Shown: positions 1-8,147 of the stretch, one piece after another
How positions within the stretch are numbered: position 1 is the first letter of the stretch
Layout: each line of letters starts with the position of its first letter
From: Deltaproteobacteria bacterium
Lineage (GTDB): Bacteria; Desulfobacterota; GWC2-55-46
Direction: 5' to 3'
Length of the DNA stretch: 37,899 nt
Assembly: GCA_016219015.1 (NCBI GenBank)
Contig: JACRCL010000033.1
Coordinates: forward strand, 1 to 37,899
Notes under the pieces: model-generated
What the model saw: only the letters and a program-made list of their open reading frames with translations
Told to the model about the DNA's origin: nothing
Database searches by the model: none
Made by a program: the position numbers and the translations under genes

Positions 1-330
<330 letters not shown>

Positions 331-432
331 ATACTTATTATGCTCGGTCATTGATTCAAACCGTCAAAAAACTTTACTCTGTTCGGTTAAATGCTTCAAG
401 CCGGGAAAGGCTTGTGAAGACTGAATGCCGCT

Positions 433-550
<118 letters not shown>

Positions 551-558
551 TTAAATCG

Positions 559-594
559 AAAACCCCGTCACCGAAAGGTGGCGGGGTTTTTTTT
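559..594 (+). terminator. Rho-independent terminator of the rRNA operon
   Basis: AACCCCGTCACC (561-572), loop GAAA and GGTGGCGGGGTT (577-588) form a strong GC stem followed by a run of eight T. It lies directly after the 5S gene. Confidence 0.93.
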
Positions 595-671
595 ATGCAG
601 TCCTAAGTGGAGGTAACCCCGCACCAGTTTCCTTAGGGTACACCGGCATTAATGGTAGTTATTGTCCTTTC

Positions 672-696
672 ACCCTCTCCCCTTGCGGGAGAGGGT
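672..696. repeat. Short palindromic repeat with 10-bp stem
   Basis: ACCCTCTCCC (672-681) and GGGAGAGGGT (687-696) form a perfect 10-bp stem with a CTTGC loop. On the minus strand the surrounding bases encode a peptide containing LTLPSPARGEG, which I recall as a common false translation from intergenic palindromes in many proteobacterial-type genomes. That recollection supports a dispersed repeat rather than a gene. Confidence 0.6.
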
Positions 697-735
697 AGGG
701 TGAGGGGTAAGTCATAAAACTTACTGCTAAAAAAA

Positions 736-776
736 CAAGCAAAAACCCCCGTCATTTTGACGGGGGTTTTTGCTTG
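736..776. terminator. Bidirectional terminator
   Basis: A perfect 19-bp inverted repeat (736-754 and 758-776, loop TTT) has a CCCCCGTCA/TGACGGGGG core and A/T runs on both sides. It can end transcription from either direction. It lies between the rRNA operon and the minus-strand gene at 837-1091, so it probably serves that gene and backs up the rrn terminator. Confidence 0.85.
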
Positions 777-836
777 CGTTGAAGCGCCTTCTCCCTCCTT
801 AGGTACGGAGGGTGGCGGGCCTGAAATCAAAAACGA

Positions 837-1091
837 TTAGTGGAACGACCTGATCTGTTCAGGCGTAAACTTCGCAAGCTCCACTATCTTCGCTTTGTTG
901 CGGATGAAATTGGGAACCAGTTTCTCGGCGTCTGATTTGTTCTTCGCGTCGATGATCGCGTACCCGGTATGGTCGCCCGCGCCGCAGCCCCAATAGAACT
1001 CGCCGAGGACTTCTTTACCTTCCTTAAGGACCTCGTCCAGTTCTCTCAGGCACTCTTCCTTCGTGTGAGGTGTCTCAAGCAGATACTTCAT
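837..1091 (-). CDS. Small conserved-type protein, function unknown (84 aa)
   Basis: The protein is short and soluble with no signal peptide or membrane segment. It alternates helix and strand patterns (acidic helix about 10-30, strand with GYAIIDAKN near 45-52, second helix about 53-62), which suggests a small alpha+beta, perhaps ferredoxin-like, fold. A Trp-Gly-Cys-Gly-Ala-Gly turn (about residues 34-39) is distinctive. I do not recognise the family. A GTG in frame at 1100 would lengthen it by three residues, but it overlaps the Shine-Dalgarno sequence; the ATG at 1091 sits 8 nt after GGAGG, so I chose it. The gene stands alone, with its own strong promoter (TTGACA, 16 bp, TATCAT) and the perfect terminator at 736-776. 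A Fur-box-like palindrome covers the expected transcription start. Confidence 0.85.
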   Translation of the reverse strand: MKYLLETPHTKEECLRELDEVLKEGKEVLGEFYWGCGAGDHTGYAIIDAKNKSDAEKLVPNFIRNKAKIVELAKFTPEQIRSFH

Positions 1092-1117
1092 ATATTTCAC
1101 CTCCTTTTACATCAGAT

Positions 1118-1136
1118 GAAATTGATTATTATTTTC
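1118..1136 (-). promoter_or_regulatory. Fur-box-like palindrome at the transcription start
   Basis: Read on the minus strand, GAAAATAATAATCAATTTC matches 15 of 19 positions of the classical Fur box GATAATGATAATCATTATC. It lies just downstream of the -10 box of the 84-aa gene, where a repressor would block transcription. It is also the centre of a longer GATGAAA...TTTCATC dyad (1115-1139). AT-rich palindromes can match by chance, so this is a candidate site only. Confidence 0.45.
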
Positions 1137-1142
1137 ATCTTA

Positions 1143-1170
1143 ATGATAGCCTAAAATGCCGAAATGTCAA
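1143..1170 (-). promoter_or_regulatory. Sigma70-type promoter of the 84-aa gene
   Basis: On the minus strand, TTGACA (1170-1165, perfect -35) is followed after 16 bp by TATCAT (1148-1143, five of six -10 bases). The predicted start is near 1136, giving a 45-nt leader with the GGAGG ribosome site. Confidence 0.75.
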
Positions 1171-1418
1171 GCCGGGCAGGGGGTTTGCGCCGGAGCTTCC
1201 ATACCCATCTTCCGGGAAAGTGGAAGCCCAGCCGCTGGGCGCAGGAGTGTGCGCCGAAAGTGTCTTTTCCTGAAGAGGGCCGGGTTGACAGGCACTTGCC
1301 GCAACGGGGGGAGGGTGGCCGCAACAGGTCATTTTTATCGATTTTCCTTAAGTCCCGGTGCATCCGTCCGAAATACTTATTAAAAGGGACAACTCAACAC
1401 TCAAACCCGGAGGATGAA
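1171..1418. other. Intergenic region upstream of the PilZ gene
   Basis: No credible gene is seen. A long open frame runs in from 1164 into the PilZ gene, but its first 85 codons look like translated non-coding sequence. The region has a small hairpin (GGCGCA 1238-1243 with TGCGCC 1250-1255). The bases before 1419 become AT-rich (CTTATTAAAAG near 1377-1387) and may hold a promoter, but no clear -35/-10 pair was found. Confidence 0.5.
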
Positions 1419-2096
1419 ATGGAAGCATTTCACGCTAATCTTCAGCATAAAGACCAGATACATATACCGCTCGGCTCGGAGCTTCTGGCTGAGATATCCA
1501 AGATGAACCTGCGCTTCAAGTTCTCGCTCGTGGGAATGGAGAAGGGGCAGTTCCTTGTGGCCAAGGTCTACCCGAACGACCTCCTTGGCACGTTCAGGAG
1601 CGAGGCGATAAAGGAGAGCAACATCAGCTTGAGTTACCTTAACGGCGATACGGTCTACGAGTTCAGCTCCGAGGTGCTTAATGTGGTATCGCACCCGGCC
1701 AAGATGTTCTTCATGACCTACCCGAGGAAGATCGAGGAGGTAAAGGTCAGGAAGAGCACGAGGTACGACTGCACATTGCCTGCGATGACCATGGTCGGCC
1801 ACGAGATACTCTCGGTGACGGTAGTGGACATAAGCAAGGAGGGGTGCCAGTGCCTCATAAGGGAGCAGAATAACGGAGACTCCCTCGGCGACCTCCTGCA
1901 GGTGAATAAGCGGATAGACCTCAGGGTGCAGTTCCCCGGCTCCGCGCACAAGAGCGAGATAGCCGGCACAATAAGGACCGTCACGAGGGACCAGGACAGG
2001 ATAATAATGGGCGTGAGCTTCAAGGAGCTAAGGGCGAACGTGCAGACGGAAGTGGAAAGCTTCATCTCGCACGTGACGGTCAAAAGGAAGCACTAA
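1419..2096 (+). CDS. PilZ-domain c-di-GMP-binding protein (YcgR-like)
   Basis: This 225-aa cytoplasmic protein has an N-terminal beta domain (about 10-105) of the type found in YcgR-like proteins and a C-terminal PilZ domain. Both PilZ ligand motifs are intact: RxxxR at residues 111-115 (RKSTR) and D/NxSxxG at 137-142 (DISKEG). It is therefore expected to bind cyclic di-GMP; YcgR-type relatives act on motility or secretion machinery. The ATG at 1419 follows GGAGGA by 4 nt; the open frame extends upstream to 1164, but that part has no protein-like character or ribosome site. The gene is monocistronic, with a strong terminator at 2167. No flagellar or cellulose gene is in the window, so its output is unknown. 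Confidence 0.92.
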   Translation: MEAFHANLQHKDQIHIPLGSELLAEISKMNLRFKFSLVGMEKGQFLVAKVYPNDLLGTFRSEAIKESNISLSYLNGDTVYEFSSEVLNVVSHPAKMFFMTYPRKIEEVKVRKSTRYDCTLPAMTMVGHEILSVTVVDISKEGCQCLIREQNNGDSLGDLLQVNKRIDLRVQFPGSAHKSEIAGTIRTVTRDQDRIIMGVSFKELRANVQTEVESFISHVTVKRKH

Positions 2097-2166
2097 GGTA
2101 AGGGTTGCCATTGCTTAGGGCATCTGCCCGAGGCGATCTGATTTTAAGAAAATTGGTAAAAAAGCC

Positions 2167-2201
2167 AAGCCCCCCTGCCGGAAACGGCAGGGGGGCTTTT
2201 T
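2167..2201 (+). terminator. Rho-independent terminator after the PilZ gene
   Basis: A perfect 14-bp stem (2167-2180 and 2185-2198) with a GAAA tetraloop, a CCCCCC/GGGGGG core and a downstream T run lies 70 bp after the PilZ stop codon. Confidence 0.92.
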
Positions 2202-2218
2202 GTGGCGTCAGAGGATTC

Positions 2219-2244
2219 GCTGGGTTACGCTACGCTAACCCAGC
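2219..2244. repeat. Palindromic hairpin, REP-like
   Basis: GCTGGGTTA (2219-2227) and TAACCCAGC (2236-2244) form a perfect 9-bp stem with an 8-base loop (CGCTACGC) and no T run, so it does not look like a terminator. Only one copy was noticed in this window. It lies between the PilZ terminator and the 3' end of the AT-rich lipoprotein gene. Confidence 0.5.
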
Positions 2245-2299
2245 CTACGTTGCTATGCCGGGGAAGCGAAATTTAATTCGCAGGAGTGAATTGTGGTGC

Positions 2300-2905
2300 T
2301 CATGGCCATTGGAATGAGTGGATTAAATTTTCCATTTCAGGCTCTATCACAGCATTATACTTGCTCGGGTAAGAGAACCTATATTTCACGAGCCAGCCTT
2401 TATAAGCAAAGAGGAACAAATGCGTAAAGACTGTCTCGCCACTAACTGTATCATATTCAAAAGCTCCTCTTTTCCCATTTGGGTTTAGCAATGATCTGTT
2501 CAGTTTGTATTCGCCTTCTGATAACACACGGGCACGGTACTCATTTATTATTACAGTTTTAATCTCATCATAGTGCTTATTTAGGAACCAATCCGGCGTT
2601 TGACCGAATTTAGGAATGGGAGTAATAGAGTACTCCCGAAGCGATGGATAAATATAAATAGTCGCAATGGCTTCATTGGCAATATAGTAGTTAACAGAAA
2701 AATTTATTCCTGATTCATCATAGAACTCGACTGAGTCGCTATCTCTTTTGAAGCGACCTATCGACGAAGGGAATGAAAACCCGGATTGCTCATGCGTGAA
2801 ATTATCGAGCTTGGCATCGTAAACAAGATATCTATTCCCTGGCTTGGCAGCGACACAGCCTGTCAGCAGGAGCAAAAAAATAAAAATAGATATCTTAAAT
2901 TTCAT
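2300..2905 (-). CDS. Predicted lipoprotein, function unknown, AT-rich
   Basis: The 201-aa product starts with a typical lipoprotein signal: two lysines, a hydrophobic stretch and lipobox LLTGC with Cys17. It is probably anchored in a membrane facing the periplasm. The mature part is rich in aromatic residues and beta-like segments, with no motif I recognise. The ATG at 2905 is 6 nt after AGAGGA; a longer form from 2932 would put nine extra residues before the signal peptide, so I rejected it. Base composition and codon choice (AAA, GAA, ATT, TTT) differ sharply from the GC-rich neighbours, and the non-coding DNA upstream is also AT-rich, which suggests horizontal transfer. No partner gene is adjacent. 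Confidence 0.82.
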   Translation of the reverse strand: MKFKISIFIFLLLLTGCVAAKPGNRYLVYDAKLDNFTHEQSGFSFPSSIGRFKRDSDSVEFYDESGINFSVNYYIANEAIATIYIYPSLREYSITPIPKFGQTPDWFLNKHYDEIKTVIINEYRARVLSEGEYKLNRSLLNPNGKRGAFEYDTVSGETVFTHLFLFAYKGWLVKYRFSYPSKYNAVIEPEMENLIHSFQWP

Positions 2906-3415
2906 TATCGTTCCTCTAATAGGATTGGCCATGGTAGGCTATATATCCTCTTGCGGGTTCAGGTTTGTACCCTTTAATTTCGTATAGCAGCCGCAAATCA
3001 TTCGGGTTCAATTTGCAAGATTGAACCCGCCAGTAGAGCCGCCCCATGGCTCTGTAACTTTGTGATTCACGTCACTATGCATTATTTATTATCAATAAAA
3101 ACATACAACTTTCTGGCGAAGTTATCAATTACTGATTTCAAGAAAAAAGACATGACTCAGAAATGAAGTTCTATCTTTTATCCGCTTATTCCATCCCTCC
3201 CAATTACCCCCCCTCAGAGTGTGCGAAATGCCCCTCTAATATCAGGAATACCCCTTGGAAATCCCTCAATATTTCAGCGGAACCGCCGATGAATGAAGAG
3301 TGAAAAAATTTCGGTTTTTCAAGCACATAGGTCACATGGGGCGGGGCAAAAAAGCCTTGACTTTTCAATTGATTAAGAGTAATTTTGAAGAATTATAGGG
3401 CGGAAGGAGGCCTGA
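2906..3415. other. AT-rich intergenic region of about 500 bp
   Basis: No gene was found on either strand. The region is visibly poorer in GC than the flanking chromosome, like the lipoprotein gene beside it. It contains one perfect 10-bp stem-loop (3003-3012 and 3020-3029, loop TTGCAAG) without a T run, stretches of poly-A/T, and the likely promoter of the response-regulator gene at its right end. The lipoprotein gene and the response-regulator gene diverge from here. Confidence 0.6.
3357..3385 (+). promoter_or_regulatory. Possible promoter of the receiver-domain gene
   Basis: TTGACT (3357-3362) is five of six for a -35 box. At 17 bp there is only a weak -10 match (TAATTT, 3380-3385). It precedes the strong ribosome site AAGGAGG of the gene at 3416. 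Confidence 0.35.
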
Positions 3416-4621
3416 ATGTCAAAAAAGATACTTCTGGCAGACGACAGCATAACGATCCAGAAGGTCATCTCCATTACATTCGCTTCAGAGGACTATGAGC
3501 TTACGGTCGTAAGCGACGGGGACTCGGCCGTAAGAAAGGCTAAAGAAGCAAGGCCAGACCTCATCATGGCGGACGTCGCGATGCCGGGGAAGAACGGCTA
3601 CGAGGTCTGCGAATCAGTAAAATCAGACGCGTCACTCAGGAACACACCTGTCCTTCTACTTGCCGGGACCTTCGAGCCGCTCGATAAGAACGAGGCGTCA
3701 AGGGTCGGCGCGGACGACAGCATAGTAAAACCTTTTGAATCGCAGGAGCTTATAGAAAAGGTAAGGGAACTCCTCGCAAAGGCGGAGGCGCGCGCTCAAT
3801 CGCCCAGGCCCGCGCAGAGCGCTGAAAGGCCCGCGGAGGGCAGGCGCGAACAGGTGCTCGAGACCTCGTCCGACATCTGGGAATCAGGCGACTTCCTCGG
3901 CTTCACCGAGGAGTCGGCCGCTGAAAAAGAGGCGGATAGAGGCGGGGCCCCGGAGCTCGATTTCCTCGACTCCGGCGGGCTTTTCGAGGAGCCCCACAAG
4001 GAGCTTACATCCCCTGAACAGGACTTCACCGACCTTGAGTTCCGTGAGGACGAGCTTAAGCCGGCGGAGCCACAGGCCGGAAAAGAGGAGCGCCAAAATG
4101 TCGAGTTCGACATAGCGCCGCCGGTTGCCCAGCCCTTCGAGGTCGAGCCGTTCGAGGTTGAAAGCTTCAGGTCAGAGCCTTTTGAGGTGAAACGGCCTGA
4201 GGCCCCTTCAGCGGAGCCTTTCGCTTTCGACACAAGCTCCTTCTGGGCCGAGCCCGCGAAGAAGGAATCGCCCGTAAGGGAAGAGCCCATAGAGGCCTTC
4301 GAGCTGCCGGGGGAAGAGCCCGAGCCGGACAGGCGCGGGTTTGCCGGCGAGCCCATAACCCCCATACGCGAGGTCATCGAGCACCCTGTTGCCGAGGTGC
4401 TGGAGATAGGCGCCGAGCGGGTGGAAGAGATGGCGAAAGAGGCGGTCTATTCAAGGCCGGAGGCATTGTCACTCCCAAAGGAAGAGGTCTCCCTGATAGT
4501 ATCGAAGGTCGCGAGGGAAGTGGTCGAGCGGATCGCATGGGAGGTCGTCCCCGAGCTGGCGGAAGAGCTTATAAGGGCCGAGATAAACAGGGTCAAAGAG
4601 GCGCTTACGAAGCTGAAATAA
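3416..4621 (+). CDS. Receiver-domain response regulator with long Glu/Pro-rich tail
   Basis: Residues 1-120 form a CheY-like receiver: acidic pair D9/D10, phospho-acceptor D53 in MADVAMP, and conserved lysine K105 in VKPFE. The usual switch Thr/Ser aligns with Ala83. Residues 121-350 are low-complexity, rich in Glu, Pro, Ala and Phe, with repeated PFEVE-type units around 225-275. The last 45 residues form an amphipathic helix (VSKVAREVVERIAWEVVPEL region) that I recall from similar long receiver proteins of deltaproteobacteria. There is no DNA-binding or enzymatic output domain, so the tail probably acts as a protein interaction tether. The start follows AAGGAGG by 5 nt. No histidine kinase is adjacent. 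Confidence 0.9.
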   Translation: MSKKILLADDSITIQKVISITFASEDYELTVVSDGDSAVRKAKEARPDLIMADVAMPGKNGYEVCESVKSDASLRNTPVLLLAGTFEPLDKNEASRVGADDSIVKPFESQELIEKVRELLAKAEARAQSPRPAQSAERPAEGRREQVLETSSDIWESGDFLGFTEESAAEKEADRGGAPELDFLDSGGLFEEPHKELTSPEQDFTDLEFREDELKPAEPQAGKEERQNVEFDIAPPVAQPFEVEPFEVESFRSEPFEVKRPEAPSAEPFAFDTSSFWAEPAKKESPVREEPIEAFELPGEEPEPDRRGFAGEPITPIREVIEHPVAEVLEIGAERVEEMAKEAVYSRPEALSLPKEEVSLIVSKVAREVVERIAWEVVPELAEELIRAEINRVKEALTKLK

Positions 4622-4636
4622 CCTGGCCGTCTGCCT

Positions 4637-4730
4637 TGAACGCACATAGCGAGCACATAGCGAGCGAGTCGAAATCGAAATTTTCCTTATGTGTCGAAGA
4701 TCCCCGAAGAAAAGCCGCCGGGAGATTCAA
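4637..4730 (+). repeat. ~110-bp dispersed repeat, copy 1 (diverged)
   Basis: Starts TGAACGCACATAGCGAGC and ends GGGAGATTCAA. It shares the order of blocks with copies 2-4 (GCGAGC box, TCGAAAT box, CTTATGTGTCGAAGAT box, terminal GGGAGATTCAA). Its internal hairpin is decayed: CCCCGAAGAAAAGCCGCCGGG replaces the perfect stem. It begins 16 bp after the stop codon of the receiver-domain gene. Confidence 0.8.
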
Positions 4731-4813
4731 GGAAATTTTCGGAGCTGCCCGCCGAGTGACGGCTCGTTCGCCCCGTACCCCTTTTAAAACTTTTTAAGTA
4801 CCCCTGCTTTTTT

Positions 4814-4927
4814 TGAACACGCACAGCGAGCGCATTCCCCGCTGCTTGCGGCGGGGGTTAGCGAGCGAATCGAAATTTTTTCCTTATGTGTCGAAGATTC
4901 CCCGCAGCTTGCTGCGGGGAGATTCAA
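4814..4927 (+). repeat. ~110-bp dispersed repeat, copy 2 (complete)
   Basis: Starts TGAACACGCACAGCGAGCG and ends GAGATTCAA. It contains two hairpins, CCCCGCTGCTTGCGGCGGGG (4837-4856) and CCCCGCAGCTTGCTGCGGGG (4900-4919), separated by the TTAGCGAGCGAATCGAAAT and CTTATGTGTCGAAGATT blocks. Nearly identical to copy 4 at 18438. Confidence 0.9.
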
Positions 4928-5032
4928 CTGCTATCGGCTGCACCTCCGGGCCGATTTTTTAATTTTTATCGGCCGCTTCATCCCGGTTCCGCCCGCGTTT
5001 GCCGGGGGTCTGCGCGTAAAGGCGCGGGGGCG

Positions 5033-5125
5033 TGAACACACACAGCGAGCGCATGAACGAGCGAAATGGGAATCGAAACTTCCTTATGTGTCGAAGATTC
5101 CCCGCAGCTTGCTGCGGGGAGATGA
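5033..5125 (+). repeat. ~110-bp dispersed repeat, copy 3 (short form)
   Basis: Starts TGAACACACACAGCGAGCG. The first hairpin is missing, replaced by a short ATGAACGAGCGAAATGGG segment, but the CTTATGTGTCGAAGATT block and the perfect second hairpin (5100-5119) are kept. Confidence 0.88.
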
Positions 5126-5430
5126 AAATTCTCCGCCATAAATGATGGAGAATTGTGATGGTACGGGAGGGTCATTTTTATTTGCCAGCCTTGACCCGCC
5201 GCTAAAGCGACGGGATTGCGGCTGGCATACCCATTCAATTGATAGTGGCGGGCTTCGGATACGATAGGCTTCGCGCCGCATCCGCAAGCTTCGGCGGCCT
5301 GCCCGTTTTTTTCAGTGAAAAAAACTATTTTGCAATAATCGGCGGCCCCGGTCTGTAGCGGGGCCGCGCCAAGGAAAATACATCTTGCCCCTCGAAGCGG
5401 CGGGGGAATGGACAGGGGAATAGAATTTAA

Positions 5431-8115
5431 ATGGACGAAAAGACTTTAAGCAAGACTTACGAGCCCAAAGAGGTCGAAGAGAGGTGGTCCAGGCACTGGA
5501 TAGAGTCAAAGGCCGGAACGCCTGAGCCGGGTTCCAATAAGCCCGCCTTCTCGATGGTCATCCCGCCTCCGAACATCACCGGCGCGCTCCACCTCGGCCA
5601 CGCGCTCAACTCCACACTCCAGGACATCCTCGCCAGGTATAAAAGGATGAAGGGCTATAACGTCCTCTGGCTGCCGGGCATAGACCACGCCGGGATAGCG
5701 ACGCAGAACGTAGTGGAAAGGCAGCTCGCCGAAGAGGGGCTGACGAGGCACAAGATCGGCAGGGACGAGTTCGTAAAAAGGGTCTGGCAGTGGAAAGAGG
5801 CCTCCGGCGGCACCATCATAAGCCAGCTTAAAAGGCTCGGCGCCTCCTGCGACTGGACGCGGCTGCGCTTCACCATGGACGAGGGGTTGTCGCGCGCCGT
5901 AAGGGAGGTCTTCACGCGCCTCTATAAGGAAGGGCTCATTTACCGGGGCGACTACATCATAAACTGGTGCCCGAGGTGCCACACCGCGCTTTCAGACCTC
6001 GAGGTCAACTTCGAGGAGACCGACGGGAGCCTCTGGTACATGGAATACCCCTTGAAAGAGCCTGTAGAGGGCATGAAGGGCCTGACGGTCGCCACCACAA
6101 GGCCTGAGACCATGCTCGGGGACACGGCGGTGGCGGTAAACCCCAATGACGAGCGTTACAAAGGGCTCATCGGCAAAATGCTCATACTCCCGCTTACGGG
6201 CAGGGAGATACCGGTAATCGGCGACGACAGCGTAAGCGCCGAGTTCGGCACCGGGGCCGTGAAGATCACCCCGGCGCACGACTTCAACGACTTCGAGGTG
6301 TCGAAGAGGCATAACCTCCCGGCCCTCAACGTGATGGACGAGAACGGCAGGATGAACGAGAACGCCGGGAGGTTCGCCGGGCTCGACAGGTTCGAGGCCC
6401 GGAAAAGGATAGTGGAGGAGCTTCAAGCGGCGGGCCTCATGCCCAAAATAGACAAGTACAAGCTCATGCTCGGGTCCTGCTACAGGTGCTCGACAGTCGT
6501 CGAGCCGAGGCTTTCGAAGCAGTGGTTCGTGAAGGTCGGCCCGCTGGCCGCGCCCGCTATAAAGGCCGTCGAGGCAGGGGAGATAAGGTTCGTCCCGAAG
6601 GGCTGGGAGAACACCTACTTCGACTGGATGAGGAACATAAGAGACTGGTGCATCTCCCGCCAGATATGGTGGGGCCACAGGATACCGGCGTGGCACTGCA
6701 AGGACTGCGGGCATATTACGGTATCGACCGTAGACCCGGACGTGTGCGAAAGGTGCGGAAAGAAGAATATCGCGCAGGACAACGACGTGCTCGACACGTG
6801 GTTCTCCTCGGCCCTCTGGCCTTTCTCGACGCTCGGCTGGCCGGATGACACGAAAGAGCTCAAGGTATTCTACCCGACCTCGGTATTATCCACGAGCTTC
6901 GACATAATATTTTTCTGGGTGGCGAGGATGATAATGATGGGGCTCAAGTTCATGGACAGCCCCCCGTTCAGGGAGGTCTATATCCACGCCCTCATCCGCG
7001 ACGCCCAGGGGCAGAAGATGAGCAAGAGCAAGGGGAACGTCATAGACCCGCTCGTCATGATGGAGAAGTACGGCACCGACGCCCTGAGGTTCACCCTCGC
7101 GGTGCTGGCGGCCCAGGGGCGAGACATAAAGCTCGCCGAAGACAGGATATCCGGGTACAGGAACTTCTGCAACAAGATATGGAACCTCGCCCGGTTTACG
7201 TTGATGAATATAGGAGATGGCCCTGATCAAGCAACAGCCCCGTTAGATGAGTCCACGCTCAACATGGCCGATAAATGGATACTCTCAAGGAGGTCGGTCT
7301 GCATAAAAGAGGTATCCGAGGCCATAGACGGGTACAAGTTCGATGAGGCCGCGAGGGCGCTTTACAGGTTCGTATGGCACGAGCTCTGCGACTGGTACGT
7401 CGAGCTTATAAAGCAGGACTTGAAGGGCGAGCGCGGCCCCGAAAGGAAGGAGACCTCCGCAAAGGTCCTCGTCGAGGTATTCAAGGACGCATTGAAGATG
7501 CTCCATCCGTTCATGCCCTTCATAACCGAGGAGCTGTACGGCTATCTGCCGGGCGCTGGTGAAGCGCTACATAAAGAGCAATACCCCGTGGAAGGCGGTC
7601 TTTACAATAAAGAGGCGGCCGAGATGGAAGAGGTCATGGACGTGATAAGGGCCATAAGGAACATAAGGACGGAGATGAACATAGCCCAGGACGCCAAAAC
7701 AGACTGCGTCTGTTTCGCGGCGGACCATGACCTCAGAGAGACGATAGCGAGGAACGCCGAATATATAAAACAGCTGGCCAAAGTAAAGGGGCTCGACGTG
7801 AAAGAGGCGGGCGAAAGGCCCAGAAACGCCGTCTCAGCCATAGCCGGAGGCGCCGAGGGCAGGCCAAGGGTCGAGGTCTATGTGCCGCTTGCCGGCCTTA
7901 TAGACTTCGAGGCCGAGATGAAAAAGCTCCGGAAAGAGCTTGAAAAGACCCTCGTGGAGTACGATTCCGTAGAGAAGAAGCTATCCAACGAGGCCTTTGT
8001 GGCCAGGGCGCCGAAAGACGTCGTCGAGAAGGACAGGGCGCGCCTTGCCGGGCTGCTTGAGAAAAAGGCCAAGATCGAGACCGGGCTTGAAAGGATAAGG
8101 GACCTGAAGGGTTGA
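5431..8115 (+). CDS. valS: Valyl-tRNA synthetase
   Basis: This 894-aa class I aminoacyl-tRNA synthetase charges tRNA-Val in the cytoplasm. The HIGH motif is HLGH at residues 54-57 and the second signature is KMSKS at 529-533. Between them lie the CP1 editing domain (about 190-340), which hydrolyses Thr-tRNA-Val, and a cysteine-rich zinc-type module (CxxC pairs around 420-450). The C-terminus (about 815-890) is the coiled-coil arm typical of ValS. Length is normal for the family. A weak purine run AGGGG lies 12 nt before the ATG. It is the first gene of a run of overlapping or abutting genes (nadC, birA, coaX, TPR protein), so it probably drives that operon. The upstream region has no T-box. 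Confidence 0.98.
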   Translation: MDEKTLSKTYEPKEVEERWSRHWIESKAGTPEPGSNKPAFSMVIPPPNITGALHLGHALNSTLQDILARYKRMKGYNVLWLPGIDHAGIATQNVVERQLAEEGLTRHKIGRDEFVKRVWQWKEASGGTIISQLKRLGASCDWTRLRFTMDEGLSRAVREVFTRLYKEGLIYRGDYIINWCPRCHTALSDLEVNFEETDGSLWYMEYPLKEPVEGMKGLTVATTRPETMLGDTAVAVNPNDERYKGLIGKMLILPLTGREIPVIGDDSVSAEFGTGAVKITPAHDFNDFEVSKRHNLPALNVMDENGRMNENAGRFAGLDRFEARKRIVEELQAAGLMPKIDKYKLMLGSCYRCSTVVEPRLSKQWFVKVGPLAAPAIKAVEAGEIRFVPKGWENTYFDWMRNIRDWCISRQIWWGHRIPAWHCKDCGHITVSTVDPDVCERCGKKNIAQDNDVLDTWFSSALWPFSTLGWPDDTKELKVFYPTSVLSTSFDIIFFWVARMIMMGLKFMDSPPFREVYIHALIRDAQGQKMSKSKGNVIDPLVMMEKYGTDALRFTLAVLAAQGRDIKLAEDRISGYRNFCNKIWNLARFTLMNIGDGPDQATAPLDESTLNMADKWILSRRSVCIKEVSEAIDGYKFDEAARALYRFVWHELCDWYVELIKQDLKGERGPERKETSAKVLVEVFKDALKMLHPFMPFITEELYGYLPGAGEALHKEQYPVEGGLYNKEAAEMEEVMDVIRAIRNIRTEMNIAQDAKTDCVCFAADHDLRETIARNAEYIKQLAKVKGLDVKEAGERPRNAVSAIAGGAEGRPRVEVYVPLAGLIDFEAEMKKLRKELEKTLVEYDSVEKKLSNEAFVARAPKDVVEKDRARLAGLLEKKAKIETGLERIRDLKG

Positions 8116-8147
8116 AGGCGACACGCAAAAAAGATGGAGCCCGCGTG

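Larger units (their letters stand above)
4622..5430. other. Repeat-rich intergenic region upstream of valS
   Basis: About 800 bp without a credible gene. It holds three spaced copies of a ~110-bp repeat (listed separately), an interrupted palindrome with arms TGCCAGCC (5183-5190) and GGCTGGCA (5220-5227), and a perfect 9-bp stem GCGGCCCCG/CGGGGCCGC (5342-5350 and 5359-5367) about 65 bp before valS. The last stem lacks a T run, so it is a poor intrinsic terminator. I see no T-box features. Confidence 0.7.

Noticed and set aside
633-830. A 65-codon minus-strand open frame containing LTLPSPARGEG
   Set aside because: It translates a palindromic repeat and the bidirectional terminator, with no ribosome site.
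1164-1418. An N-terminal extension of the PilZ protein by 85 residues
   Set aside because: The extension is basic and low in structure and lacks a ribosome site, whereas the ATG at 1419 has GGAGGA and gives the normal domain start.
3003-3029. A tRNA-like T-arm (GGTTCAA) at the hairpin near 3003
   Set aside because: No cloverleaf, acceptor stem or anticodon arm can be drawn around it; it is a simple 10-bp palindrome.
4637-5125. A CRISPR array suggested by three spaced repeats
   Set aside because: The units are about 110 bp, unequal and diverged, the intervals are about 87-106 bp, and there is no cas gene. They are dispersed palindromic repeats.
5330-5430. A T-box leader upstream of valS
   Set aside because: Only a GC stem without a T run is present; no T-box sequence or specifier structure was seen.
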